Assembly: GCF_015594925.2 (NCBI RefSeq)
Contig: NZ_CP087590.1
Span: forward strand, 3,472,001-3,536,000
Source of the DNA: Vibrio sp. VB16
GTDB taxonomy: Bacteria > Pseudomonadota > Gammaproteobacteria > Enterobacterales > Vibrionaceae
Direction: 5' to 3'
Length of the DNA: 64,000 bases
Made by a program: the position numbers and the translations under genes. Shown here one piece after another: positions 52,103-61,067 of the stretch (positions are counted from its first letter, which is position 1; each line of letters starts with the position of its first letter). The notes under the pieces are model-generated. The model did no database searches. It was not told the DNA's origin and saw nothing but the letters and a program-made list of their open reading frames with translations.

Positions 52103-52687
52103 TTAACTTATAAAGTCTTTAATACCATCTAGGAACATCTGGGTAGAGATCATAACTAATAACAACCCCATCAACCTTTCTACCGCTTTTAGACCCTTTT
52201 CACCCAATAGCTTATGGAAAAAGTTGATGAACATAAGTACAAAGAAGCTTGCCCCCCAGGCGATAAGTAACGCAGCGGCCCAATCCCAAATACGATCAGG
52301 TTCTTGACTCGACAATAATAGCAGTAAAGCCATCACAGACGGGCCAGCAATCATTGGGATAGCCATCGGTACAATATATGGCTCTTCACCAGCGGCAAGA
52401 CCTGTCACACCGCCTGGTTGTGGAAAAATCATCCTGATGGCGATGATAAAGAGAATCACACCACCAGAAATACTTAAGGTCTCAGGATTTATATGTAGAA
52501 AATTAAGTATGTTTTGGCCACCGAATAGAAAAGCAAGCAAAATAACCAACGCAACGCAAAGCTCACGGATTAATATAATTCGTCGTCTTTTCGGTTCAAT
52601 ATGCTTAAGAATGGACAAGAAGACCGGTAAATTACCTAATGGGTCCATAATTAAAAACAACATTGTTGCTGCTGAAAGTATATCCAT
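52103..52687 (-). CDS. MarC/YhgN family inner-membrane protein
   Basis: A 194-residue protein with six predicted membrane helices in the MarC (UPF0056) family; MDPLGNLPVFLSIL at the N-terminus and PYIVPMAIPMIAGPSVMALLLLL are typical, closest in feel to E. coli YhgN. Transport function is only inferred. Monocistronic and convergent with the rsmD operon. Confidence 0.85.
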   Translation of the reverse strand: MDILSAATMLFLIMDPLGNLPVFLSILKHIEPKRRRIILIRELCVALVILLAFLFGGQNILNFLHINPETLSISGGVILFIIAIRMIFPQPGGVTGLAAGEEPYIVPMAIPMIAGPSVMALLLLLSSQEPDRIWDWAAALLIAWGASFFVLMFINFFHKLLGEKGLKAVERLMGLLLVMISTQMFLDGIKDFIS

Positions 52688-52744
52688 TGTTAATTTTATC
52701 TCCGCGCTATATTGGTGAAACAGCTATAACGGTATTGGGGGGTG

Positions 52745-52975
52745 TTATTCGCACTTATTCGTCGCATTAATGCTGTATTTCCCATCAACAGTGACTATTT
52801 TTTCTCTATCGATAAAGAAATCAAAAAGTTCATCAAAGTTCAGACCTTCACTCTGGCAAGTATGAAACTGGACATCGTCTCCGTACTCATCTGTCAGCAG
52901 ATTCTTTACTTCATCTCGAGTAAGAAATTTTTCTGACAACATATCTAATATTTTGTGTCCATGAACGTTATTCAT
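52745..52975 (-). CDS. YecH family protein (DUF2492)
   Basis: A 76-residue cytosolic protein with the MNNVHGHKILDML N-terminus and FHTCQSEGLNFDELFDFF pattern of the YecH family. His and Cys residues suggest metal binding, but no function is established. Starts at ATG 52975. Confidence 0.82.
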   Translation of the reverse strand: MNNVHGHKILDMLSEKFLTRDEVKNLLTDEYGDDVQFHTCQSEGLNFDELFDFFIDREKIVTVDGKYSINATNKCE

Positions 52976-53106
52976 TTTTTACCCTTAACCTGAGACCGCT
53001 AAGAATACACTAGAAAGTGAGATTCTTAATCAATCTATAGTGGATGAATCCAAAGTAGATAACTTTAAAACTAAAGTGAAATAGAAAATGTCATTCAATC
53101 AACTGA

Positions 53107-53730
53107 TCACGCAATGACAGAGGCGACAGTCAGTGAATGAGCGATAAAAAAGCCACTCGTGGCCCATAAATCAGAATTTGGGAAAGGATGACGATAGACA
53201 TTGACCGCACTAATTAGAGTCGCAGCAACAAAAACAAAACAAGCAAGACAAGCATACAAATTTGCCATATTGGTATTGTTCATCCAAACAGCACAGGCCA
53301 CCCATGACATCTGGACCAAGACCAAACCCATAATAGATACAGGAAAAATAATTGTATCCAGCTTTGGTAGCAATAATAAGATAAGGATAATGCTACCAGC
53401 AAATAGCAGAGACGGTAACCACCACGTAATATCGCCCTGTAGCAGAGACCAAAATCCCTTACTGTAAAATAGAAATGACAAAATCAACGCGATAAAGCTT
53501 GCTCTGGTACTTATTTTGGGTAGAACACTAAACGTATCGGCAATGACAGCAAGAGAAAGTCCAATCACCACCCATATGAACTGAGGCTCTTCACGACCAG
53601 TTGTTACCAAAATAGCCATTAATAATAGTAAAGTTGTCGGTTTCAATATCTTAGACAGGTTTTTATTCTCGCTATTCGCCGTCGAAATATGAATTAACCC
53701 AGATAGCCCAACCATCAGCCAACCCCACAT
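53107..53730 (-). CDS. YhhN family (lysoplasmalogenase-type) membrane protein
   Basis: A 207-residue inner-membrane protein with about eight hydrophobic helices. The pattern ADTFSVLP (about residue 65) and the overall layout match the YhhN/TMEM86 family, whose characterised members hydrolyse lysoplasmalogens; the bacterial substrate here is not known. Single gene. Confidence 0.75.
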   Translation of the reverse strand: MWGWLMVGLSGLIHISTANSENKNLSKILKPTTLLLLMAILVTTGREEPQFIWVVIGLSLAVIADTFSVLPKISTRASFIALILSFLFYSKGFWSLLQGDITWWLPSLLFAGSIILILLLLPKLDTIIFPVSIMGLVLVQMSWVACAVWMNNTNMANLYACLACFVFVAATLISAVNVYRHPFPNSDLWATSGFFIAHSLTVASVIA

Positions 53731-53891
53731 ACATTTTCCTCATTTCATTTAAGTCGGCTAGTTTAGGAAAAATGAAATTTTAATCCAGTATTAATGACCA
53801 ATAGTTGGATCTTTACGAAAATAACCATCCCGATGTAATGAGGTTGTTGTAAAAGTGTTTTGCACATGTGATTTTCATACGTAGGAGTGGG

Positions 53892-54257
53892 TTATAAGTG
53901 TTCAACAAGCTTATCCCAGTGAACAAGATAGAATCCTAGAGCCGCTAGCGTAAACAACGTCATGACTAATATGGCCGCTCGCCAAATGAAACGATTCGCT
54001 CTTGGGGTAAGTTCTTTTTCGCAAGCGTCACAGGTAGCGAAGTAAGATTTTCTGTTATTCAACTTAAAGTCTTCTTCATGAACTATTTTGTTCCGAATAG
54101 TGGCGACATACCTTAATTTACTTATCACATCGTGAGGTAATCTATCCTCACAACTGGTGATTAGTTGATGTAATCCTTTTCCATCAGCATGATATTGCAC
54201 TCGCAACAACTTCTCAATACGGCGAGTACGCTTAACAACTTCCTCAATATTCGACAT
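53892..54257 (-). CDS. HEPN/DUF4145-like small membrane protein
   Basis: A 121-residue protein. The N-terminal helical part carries HDVISKLRYVATIRNKIVHEED, where R55-x4-H60 (RNKIVH) is the motif of HEPN domains, some of which are RNases. A CDAC pair (C76, C79) follows and a single membrane helix ends the protein (about 91-113), likely leaving the HEPN part in the cytoplasm. No partner nucleotidyltransferase or antitoxin gene is adjacent, so a toxin role is not supported. Confidence 0.6.
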   Translation of the reverse strand: MSNIEEVVKRTRRIEKLLRVQYHADGKGLHQLITSCEDRLPHDVISKLRYVATIRNKIVHEEDFKLNNRKSYFATCDACEKELTPRANRFIWRAAILVMTLFTLAALGFYLVHWDKLVEHL

Positions 54258-54418
54258 ATTGTTCTCCTAATAACTTTCTAATTGAAGACTCATTACCAGT
54301 ATAAATAGTTCCCGAAAAAACAATACATTACCATGCCCTATCTTAGATAAATAATGTGATCTCGACACGATAATTTACAATCACTTACATCAGAGAAAAC
54401 ACATTCGAGCTCAACAGC

Positions 54419-54448
54419 AGGCATCTCGACTATATAGTCGAGATGCCT
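54419..54448. repeat. Perfect 30-bp palindrome downstream of acyltransferase
   Basis: AGGCATCTCGACTAT joined directly to its exact complement, six bases beyond the acyltransferase stop. It can form a strong hairpin, but no T run follows on either strand. Confidence 0.85.
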
Positions 54449-54454
54449 ATGCGA

Positions 54455-55468
54455 TTAAGGTAGTAGCCACGACGTCCTATTACTTTTTGACAGTATCCAA
54501 CTAACAAAGAGAGCGCCGCTACCGCTAAGTAATATCCACAACGGGATAACCCAAATTGGATGACCATTAGACCACTCAAACTCTTTCATTGGCCATAAAA
54601 ATATGGGGTGCAGAATATATATCCCAAGAGAATTTTGACTAATAAACCCAACAACTTTTCTCGTACTTTGCCTTAATCCTTCACCAAATTGGCGACAAAG
54701 CATAAACACCATTGAGGCAGCAGCAACGGTATTGAGAGTCTTATAAGATAGCCACCTACCAAAGGTATATTTGTCTTGCGCAATGCTTTCTGTAGCAACC
54801 ATCCAAACACTACTAAATAGCCCTATAGCACCGAGAATAACAAAAAACATCACCATCCCCTTTGTTAATGGCACCTTTTTGTAAAGAACATAACCAAGCA
54901 ATAGATAACCGGAATACAACCATAATTGGTGGCTCCACGGACCATCGATTCGAAATAGAAACAAGGCTGTTGTGAGTATCCATATTGATAAGAAAGCAAA
55001 AATCGCTAGGTCATCCGTTTTTTGAACCAGAATCTGAAAAAAGGGAATGACAAAATAAAGAGGAATAAAGTAGTAAAAAAAACCAAGATGATAATACGTT
55101 TCTTTATGGAGAACATTTTTCAACGTGTCAAATGCCACACCAGAATCATAACCACCCTCAGACCACCCTGATAAATAAGCGTAAAATAAAGACCAGATAA
55201 TAAATGGAATCAAAACTTTACCAAGGCGCCGACTGACATAATATTTCGCATTAAATGGCCGAGTGTCGTTCAACATCAACGCCCCAGTGATCATAATAAA
55301 CACTGGAACAGCCCAACGACTAAAACCGTTCACCGTAATCGCAACAAACCATTCATTCATCGGAATGGTACCTAATTCATGTCGATAAGGTGCGAGAACG
55401 TGAATAGCAATAACCGCAATCGCGGCCATACAACGAAGTAGGTCGAAGAAAAAAACTCTTTTTTCCAT
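54455..55468 (-). CDS. Acyltransferase 3 family membrane protein
   Basis: A 337-residue integral membrane O-acyltransferase with about ten helices. The N-terminal FFFDLLRCMAAIAVIAIHVLAPYRHEL with the active-site His, and YYVSRRLGKVLIPFIIWSLFYAYL, match the OafA/WecH type family, which acetylates surface polysaccharides or related substrates. The acceptor here is unknown and no polysaccharide genes are nearby. Confidence 0.85.
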   Translation of the reverse strand: MEKRVFFFDLLRCMAAIAVIAIHVLAPYRHELGTIPMNEWFVAITVNGFSRWAVPVFIMITGALMLNDTRPFNAKYYVSRRLGKVLIPFIIWSLFYAYLSGWSEGGYDSGVAFDTLKNVLHKETYYHLGFFYYFIPLYFVIPFFQILVQKTDDLAIFAFLSIWILTTALFLFRIDGPWSHQLWLYSGYLLLGYVLYKKVPLTKGMVMFFVILGAIGLFSSVWMVATESIAQDKYTFGRWLSYKTLNTVAAASMVFMLCRQFGEGLRQSTRKVVGFISQNSLGIYILHPIFLWPMKEFEWSNGHPIWVIPLWILLSGSGALFVSWILSKSNRTSWLLP

Positions 55469-55575
55469 TAGTTTTCCAGATTGTGGTCAAAAATAAAAGA
55501 ATGAGTACTATGATAACTTGAGTATCATTTGATCATAGTACATAAGAATAGCTTAAGGGATAGTCAAGACGGTGT

Positions 55576-55603
55576 AAAAAACGCTCACAAATTTATGTGA
55601 GCG
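55576..55603 (-). terminator. arsJ operon terminator
   Basis: An 8-bp stem (CGCTCACA / TGTGAGCG) with a six-base loop and six Ts following on the minus strand, ten bases after the arsJ stop. Confidence 0.85.
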
Positions 55604-55613
55604 CCTAAATTAC

Positions 55614-56837
55614 TTAGTTGGTCGCTATCGATTTTACCGATTTAGGTAGATAAATAGAGATAAGGGTTGTTATTGCTAAGAAAGAAAATGAGACCCATAA
55701 ACATGCAGCCAAGCCCGCTAATTGGAAAACCCAACCAGATAGTATTGTTCCGATCAACCTTCCCATAGCGTTAGCCATATAATAAAACCCCACATCCAGT
55801 GAGACACCATCGCCTTTCGCATAACTAACAATTAAATAAGAATGCAGTGATGAGTTCACGGCAAAAACGGCACCAAATACCATCAAGCCAACAACAATGA
55901 CGAGTTCTGGTTGCCAGTCCATTTGAACAGCATAGGCCACTAATCCCGTTATAATGGCAAGTAACGCAGCCCACATTATTGCAGCAGAGCCATCTGGCAC
56001 CTTACCTTGCCCTTTTCCTGTAATTTTAGGAGCGATACTCTGAACAAACCCATAAGCAATCACCCAAAGCGCTAAAAATCCACCTACCCACAAATGATCC
56101 CAACCAAACGTTGACCCTAAATACACGGGTAACGCCACGACAAACCAAACATCACGAGCACCAAATAAGAACATACGCGCCGCAGAGAGGATATTGACAC
56201 TTCGCGATTTAGAAAAAATTTCTTTAAATTTAGGCTTACTCTTTGCTTTCCCTATGTCACTTTCTAAAGCGAATAGGCTTCCCATAAGTACGAAAGAAAG
56301 CACACCAGCCATAAGCAATACCGAAGACTGAAATCCAATAAAAGACAACAAAAGTCCACCGATAAAGAAACCAGCACCTTTCAACGCATTTTTAGAACCC
56401 GTTAAAATTGCTACCCATTTGTAAAGCGCCCCTTGTTGGTCATCGGGGACCAGCGTCTTGATAGCGCTTTTCGCACTCATCTTATTTAGATCTTTAGCTA
56501 TGCCTGAAACCGCTTGCGCCGCCATGACCCATGGAATAGTAAGCCATGCACTTGGTACCGCTAACATTACCAAGGCACCAACCTGCATTGCCAACCCCAC
56601 ATTCATTGTTCGGTTTAAACCTAAACGCGCCCCTAACCAGCCTCCAACTAAATTGGTTATTACGCCAAAGAACTCATAAAACAAAAAGAGGGATGCTATC
56701 GCAAGTGTGCTGTACCCAAGATCGTGAAAATAGAGCACCACCAACATACGAAGTGCGCCATCTGTAATGGTAAAGTTCCAATAATTGAACGTAACCAACA
56801 TATATTGACGAACACTTTTGTTCAAATTTGAAAACAT
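55614..56837 (-). CDS. arsJ: Organoarsenical efflux MFS transporter ArsJ
   Basis: ArsJ exports 1-arseno-3-phosphoglycerate made by the companion GAPDH from arsenate. The 407 residues form twelve membrane helices; NYWNFTITDGALRMLVVLYFHDLGYS at the N-terminus and DLNKMSAKSAIKTLVPDDQQGALYKWVA are characteristic of ArsJ rather than general MFS proteins. It is the last gene of arsR-GAPDH-phosphatase-arsJ. The call rests on this motif and on context. Confidence 0.9.
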   Translation of the reverse strand: MFSNLNKSVRQYMLVTFNYWNFTITDGALRMLVVLYFHDLGYSTLAIASLFLFYEFFGVITNLVGGWLGARLGLNRTMNVGLAMQVGALVMLAVPSAWLTIPWVMAAQAVSGIAKDLNKMSAKSAIKTLVPDDQQGALYKWVAILTGSKNALKGAGFFIGGLLLSFIGFQSSVLLMAGVLSFVLMGSLFALESDIGKAKSKPKFKEIFSKSRSVNILSAARMFLFGARDVWFVVALPVYLGSTFGWDHLWVGGFLALWVIAYGFVQSIAPKITGKGQGKVPDGSAAIMWAALLAIITGLVAYAVQMDWQPELVIVVGLMVFGAVFAVNSSLHSYLIVSYAKGDGVSLDVGFYYMANAMGRLIGTILSGWVFQLAGLAACLWVSFSFLAITTLISIYLPKSVKSIATN

Positions 56838-56967
56838 AAGTTAATTCACTGTTAATAAAGACATAAACCATCACTCAAGAAACCATGTTACATCTTAATT
56901 GAAGCAAGGAGAGCTTTAGGATCATGGCAAGCCAAAAGCTCTGTGCACGGGCTAATCAAAGTTTGAA

Positions 56968-57462
56968 CTATTTACTAACTTGATTAATATACTCAATCTG
57001 AAGAGGTTTAGTAAAAGCGCCTGGACGTAGCGCTTGAACCTCCGATTTGATCCTATTCAGATCCCAATCAAGCTCTAGCAATATATGCGCGGCGAGTAGC
57101 CCTGTACGACCAGAGCCACCCATACAATGCAACACTACGTTACCGCCCCGCTTTAATACTTCATGCACCTGAGGACTAATTATCTCCCAGCGAACATCGA
57201 ATTGCTCATCAGGCGCTTCATCGTCTCTAATTGGTTGATGGAACCAAGACATGCCTAATTGTTTCGCTAACCTTGGCAATTCTGCTACTCCCGCTTTTTC
57301 CATCTCATCAAATTCCAAAGCTGTCACTATCGCCTGTACACCAGAGGATTTTAATTCTTTAAGCGAAGTCTCTAGATCAACCCCTTTTGTTCCTGGGCAA
57401 GGCGTTAGAATAAGCGCGGCATCATTGTCCGCTACGTTAAGCTGCCAAATTGGATGTGTCAT
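56968..57462 (-). CDS. Dual-specificity-type protein phosphatase in ars operon
   Basis: A 164-residue cysteine phosphatase with signature HCMGGSGRTG (Cys113, Arg119) and likely general acid in the RDDEAP loop (residues 79-84). It resembles the CDKN3/Siw14-like single-domain family. It starts 11 bases after the GAPDH stop and precedes arsJ by about 130 bases, so it is part of the operon. Its substrate is not known; action on a phosphorylated intermediate or on a protein are both possible. Confidence 0.8.
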   Translation of the reverse strand: MTHPIWQLNVADNDAALILTPCPGTKGVDLETSLKELKSSGVQAIVTALEFDEMEKAGVAELPRLAKQLGMSWFHQPIRDDEAPDEQFDVRWEIISPQVHEVLKRGGNVVLHCMGGSGRTGLLAAHILLELDWDLNRIKSEVQALRPGAFTKPLQIEYINQVSK

Positions 57463-57473
57463 TTTAAAATACC

Positions 57474-58475
57474 TTATGCTAAGCCGACTTTACGAACTAA
57501 CTCTGACGTTCGGGTTGCGTAACCCATTTCGTTGTCGTACCAGGCGTAAATCTTGACCATACGAGTTCCGACAACCATGGTAGACAGAGCATCAACAATC
57601 GTTGAGCGTGGATCACCTTTATAATCAATAGAAACCAACGGACGTTCTTCAAATCCAAGAATACCTTGTAAATCTCCCTCAGAGGCCTCTTTTAGTAGAG
57701 CGTTCACTTCCTCAGCTGTCGTATCGCGCTTCACATCAAAAATAATGTCGGTCAAAGACGCATTAGCCAGAGGAACACGAACGGCATGGCCATTAATTTT
57801 CCCTTCAAGTTCTGGGAAAATTTCAACTATCGCGGTTGCAGAACCCGTGGTGGTTGGGATCAAACTCATACCACACGCACGAGCACGGCGAAGGTCTTTG
57901 TGGGGAGCATCCAAAATGGTTTGTGTATTGGTTAAATTATGAATTGTAGTAAAGGAAGACTGTTCAATGCCAAGCTTCTCGTGAATGACTTTTACCACAG
58001 GTGCAATACAGTTTGTGGTGCACGACGCTGCAGTGACAATTTTATGTACTGCTGGATTAAATATATGTTCATTTACTCCTACAACAATATTGGCAACACC
58101 TTCTTCTTTTACTGGTGCTGACACGACAACGCGTTTAACGCCCTGAGCTAGATACTTGTTTAAGTGAGAAACTTTACGATGAACACCCGTCGCTTCAATG
58201 ACCACATCACAACCCGACCAATCTACTTCATTAATATCTTGCTGCTGACTCGTAGCCACTCTTTTGCCATCAATCACCATTTCAGAAGCATCCACTCTCA
58301 CTTCGTGATGCCAACGTCCCTGAATCGAGTCAAATTCTAACAGGTGCGCTAAAGTAGCCGTATCGCACGCAATATCATTAATATGTACAAACTCCATATC
58401 TGGCCAGTCATAGGCAGCGCGTAAGGCTAAGCGACCGATTCGACCAAAACCGTTAATTCCTACTTTAATCGTCAT
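57474..58475 (-). CDS. Glyceraldehyde-3-phosphate dehydrogenase, ArsJ-associated
   Basis: A 333-residue GAPDH with NAD-binding INGFGRIGRLALRA, catalytic Cys152 (ASCTTNCIAP) and His179 (TTIHNLTNTQ). In ArsJ operons this enzyme uses arsenate in place of phosphate and forms 1-arseno-3-phosphoglycerate, which ArsJ exports. Its location between arsR and the phosphatase, not in a glycolytic gene group, supports this special role over housekeeping GapA. Confidence 0.92.
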   Translation of the reverse strand: MTIKVGINGFGRIGRLALRAAYDWPDMEFVHINDIACDTATLAHLLEFDSIQGRWHHEVRVDASEMVIDGKRVATSQQQDINEVDWSGCDVVIEATGVHRKVSHLNKYLAQGVKRVVVSAPVKEEGVANIVVGVNEHIFNPAVHKIVTAASCTTNCIAPVVKVIHEKLGIEQSSFTTIHNLTNTQTILDAPHKDLRRARACGMSLIPTTTGSATAIVEIFPELEGKINGHAVRVPLANASLTDIIFDVKRDTTAEEVNALLKEASEGDLQGILGFEERPLVSIDYKGDPRSTIVDALSTMVVGTRMVKIYAWYDNEMGYATRTSELVRKVGLA

Positions 58476-58511
58476 AAGTAATTTCCTTGTAAATAATCTT
58501 ATATAGCCGTA

Positions 58512-58850
58512 TCAGCATCTATTTGGACGGCTCTTCATCGCATTCAAACGTTCAATGTCAGTTTTGTATTGCTCTATTAAACAATTAGATTGTTTCAATC
58601 CTTCAATCACTTTCTCTAACCATCGAGGTAATTCAGCGGCAACACGGTAATACACCCAGTGTCCTTTCCGTTCATCCTGTAATATCCCAGACTGGCGCAA
58701 TTGAGCTAAATGTCGGGATATCTTAGGCTGACTCTCCCCCAGTGCCTGAGTCAGTTCGCAGACACACAGCTCTCCTTCTCTTGCAATTAATAGCAAGCAA
58801 CGAACTCTAGTCTCATCTGACAGCATTTTAAAAAACTGATTAGGCAACAT
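58512..58850 (-). CDS. arsR: ArsR-family arsenic-responsive repressor
   Basis: A 112-residue winged-helix repressor. The metalloid-binding stretch is GELCVCELTQAL (Cys29 and Cys31) at the start of the DNA-recognition region; recognition helix ESQPKISRHLAQLRQSGIL. It heads the operon and most likely represses it until arsenite binds. A palindromic sequence and a TATAAT lie in its promoter. Confidence 0.92.
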   Translation of the reverse strand: MLPNQFFKMLSDETRVRCLLLIAREGELCVCELTQALGESQPKISRHLAQLRQSGILQDERKGHWVYYRVAAELPRWLEKVIEGLKQSNCLIEQYKTDIERLNAMKSRPNRC

Positions 58851-58870
58851 AATTCAAACCAAACATATGG

Positions 58871-58888
58871 ATATACGTATATATTATA
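58871..58888 (-). promoter_or_regulatory. Candidate ArsR operator/promoter
   Basis: A 12-base palindrome ATATACGTATAT (58871-58882) adjoins a minus-strand TATAAT (58883-58888), about 20-35 bases upstream of arsR. The -35 is not convincing. Overlap of operator and -10 fits simple repression. Confidence 0.5.
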
Positions 58889-59075
58889 CAACCATAATTT
58901 CAGATCAATGATCAATGTGAATTGTCATCAAATCTTCATATGAAGAAATAGGCTTATTCACACGGCAGAAAAAATGGCATTCGCTATCTCAATTTAATAT
59001 GGGCAACATGAGTGATATGCTTACTTCATTCATTCTTTATACCCGCACCTTAAGTGACAAAAAAATTAGGTAATT

Positions 59076-60047
59076 ATGATCACGGCAAACCCAATCCAAG
59101 AATCAGACTATCCAGAAATCATGCACGGTAAAATCAATAATTTCTGGCAAAAAAGAGAGGAAGGCTTTGTACTAGGAAAAGGCCAAAAGAACCTGTATTG
59201 GATGTCCGTTACTTCGGCTAATCACACCAAAGCCATTGTGGTTGCAAATGGTCGAGTGGAATCAGCATGGAAATATCAAGAACTTCTTTATTACTTTTTC
59301 CAATTAGGTTATGACGTATACTCGTTTGATCATCGCGGGCAGGGTTTATCCGACCGACTAACCGAAGACCGGCAAATTGGGCATGTGGACTCCTTCTCCC
59401 ATTATGTCGATGACATGGCCGAATTAGTTGATGGCTTTAAACTGGGGAAATATGACCAGAAATTTCTTATCGCACATTCCATGGGAGGCGCAATTTCTAC
59501 CCGATATTTACAGTGCTACCCCAACCATGGTTTTGATCGCGTAGCACTCAGTGCCCCTATGTTTGGTGTTAATATGTCGCCGCTCTTGAAACCCATTGCA
59601 CCATATTGGGCGTGCCTTGTTAGCCTTATTAGTACTAAACCTGATTATCTAACCAAAAATAGGGAATATCGAGCGAAACCATTTAAGCTCAACCCACTGA
59701 CCTCCAGCAAAGTAAGATACAAGTGGTTTAGAGACCTTTACGAAGATATGCCTCAGCTCAAAATTGGAGGACCCAGCGCTCACTGGATTTGGCAAGCACT
59801 ATCCGGAGCAGCAGCATGCATCAAAAATGCTAAAAAACTGGTTATCCCAATACTACTTATTCAAGCTGAGCAGGATGATATCGTCAGTAATCAAGCCCAA
59901 TTAGAATTTATTGCATCGCTGAGCATAACTAACAAAGCTTCAAAATTAGAGATAAGTAAGGGCAGCAAACACGAAATTTTGTTTGAGAATGATAAAATAA
60001 GAGATGAAGCTCTATCGATGATCCATCGTTTTTTTGAACAAGATTGA
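59076..60047 (+). CDS. pldB: Lysophospholipase L2
   Basis: Alpha/beta hydrolase that breaks down lysophospholipids at the inner membrane. The nucleophile elbow is AHSMGGAIS, with YSFDHRGQGLSDR upstream and ISKGSKHEILFE carrying the catalytic His. The 323 residues fit. It is followed by yigL as in E. coli. Confidence 0.92.
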   Translation: MITANPIQESDYPEIMHGKINNFWQKREEGFVLGKGQKNLYWMSVTSANHTKAIVVANGRVESAWKYQELLYYFFQLGYDVYSFDHRGQGLSDRLTEDRQIGHVDSFSHYVDDMAELVDGFKLGKYDQKFLIAHSMGGAISTRYLQCYPNHGFDRVALSAPMFGVNMSPLLKPIAPYWACLVSLISTKPDYLTKNREYRAKPFKLNPLTSSKVRYKWFRDLYEDMPQLKIGGPSAHWIWQALSGAAACIKNAKKLVIPILLIQAEQDDIVSNQAQLEFIASLSITNKASKLEISKGSKHEILFENDKIRDEALSMIHRFFEQD

Positions 60048-60153
60048 TAAACTGAAAATAGGGAAAAGAAGATTAACAATTTTACCCTCTTTTTCATCTG
60101 TGTTTTGCCCTAAACTACCTACTGCTAGAGTCAAATAATTAATAGAGAGTTGT

Positions 60154-60972
60154 ATGAACCGACTAAACGATACACAGTTTCAAATTGTCGCCTCTGATCT
60201 AGATGGCACCCTTCTCGCTCCCGATCACCAATTAAGTGACTTCAGTAAAAAAACACTCCAGGAGCTGCATTCAAAAGGTTTTACCTTTGTTTTTGCGACA
60301 GGCCGCCACCATGTGGATGTCGCTCAGATTCGCGAGCAAGCAGGCATACCAGCCTTCATGATCACGTCAAATGGCGCTCGTGTACACAATCAAAATGATG
60401 AGTTAATGTACAGTAAAAATGTAGATGAAGAACTTGTTCAGCCCATTGCAGATATCATCAAAAAAGATCCAAGAATTCGCATACATGTCTATCAAAATGA
60501 TCATTGGCTAACCAACAGAGAAGATGACGACATCAAGAAATTTCATAAAGATTCGGGGTTCCAGTACACGCTTCTAGATGCCGACAATATGCCCACGACA
60601 GGTATTGCCAAACTTTTCTTTGTCTACCCAGACCACGAATACTTAACCCAGTTTGAAGATAAACTGAATGCACAATTTAAAGGCCGGGTGAATGTTGCCT
60701 TTTCGACACCTACTTGTTTAGAAGTGATGGCGGATGGTGTATCTAAAGGGGCCGCATTAGAAGCGATTGCCCATTCGATAGGATCCACGCTTGAAAATTG
60801 TATCGCTTTTGGCGATGGAATGAATGATGTTGAAATGCTATCGATGGCAGGCAAAGGCCTTGTGATGGAAACTTCTCACGAAAAGGTAAAACAAGCACTG
60901 CCCAATAATGAGATTATCGGTTCCCATAAAGATCACGCCGTTGCCCAATATCTGAATGAGCACTTGTTTTAA
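60154..60972 (+). CDS. yigL: HAD-family (Cof-type) sugar/pyridoxal phosphatase
   Basis: A 272-residue Cof-subfamily HAD phosphatase: motif I ASDLDGTLLAPDH, motif II ITSNGA, motif III Lys in GVSKGAALEAIA and motif IV FGDGMNDVEML. E. coli YigL dephosphorylates sugar phosphates and pyridoxal phosphate. Position after pldB supports the symbol; substrate preference is inferred. Confidence 0.9.
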   Translation: MNRLNDTQFQIVASDLDGTLLAPDHQLSDFSKKTLQELHSKGFTFVFATGRHHVDVAQIREQAGIPAFMITSNGARVHNQNDELMYSKNVDEELVQPIADIIKKDPRIRIHVYQNDHWLTNREDDDIKKFHKDSGFQYTLLDADNMPTTGIAKLFFVYPDHEYLTQFEDKLNAQFKGRVNVAFSTPTCLEVMADGVSKGAALEAIAHSIGSTLENCIAFGDGMNDVEMLSMAGKGLVMETSHEKVKQALPNNEIIGSHKDHAVAQYLNEHLF

Positions 60973-60993
60973 TTCAATGTCTTATATTTGATT

Positions 60994-61017
60994 AAAGGTA
61001 GCAATTTCGCTACCTTT
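60994..61017 (+). terminator. yigL terminator
   Basis: A 9-bp perfect stem (AAAGGTAGC / GCTACCTTT), six-base loop, and T run; 22 bases after the yigL stop. Confidence 0.85.
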
Positions 61018-61067
61018 TTTAGTAGTTATGACATAATGATTGAAACGTAGTTAGATGGATTTACTTT

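Noticed and set aside
53892..54257. Considered as a toxin-antitoxin pair
   Set aside because: No adjacent nucleotidyltransferase or small antitoxin frame on either side.
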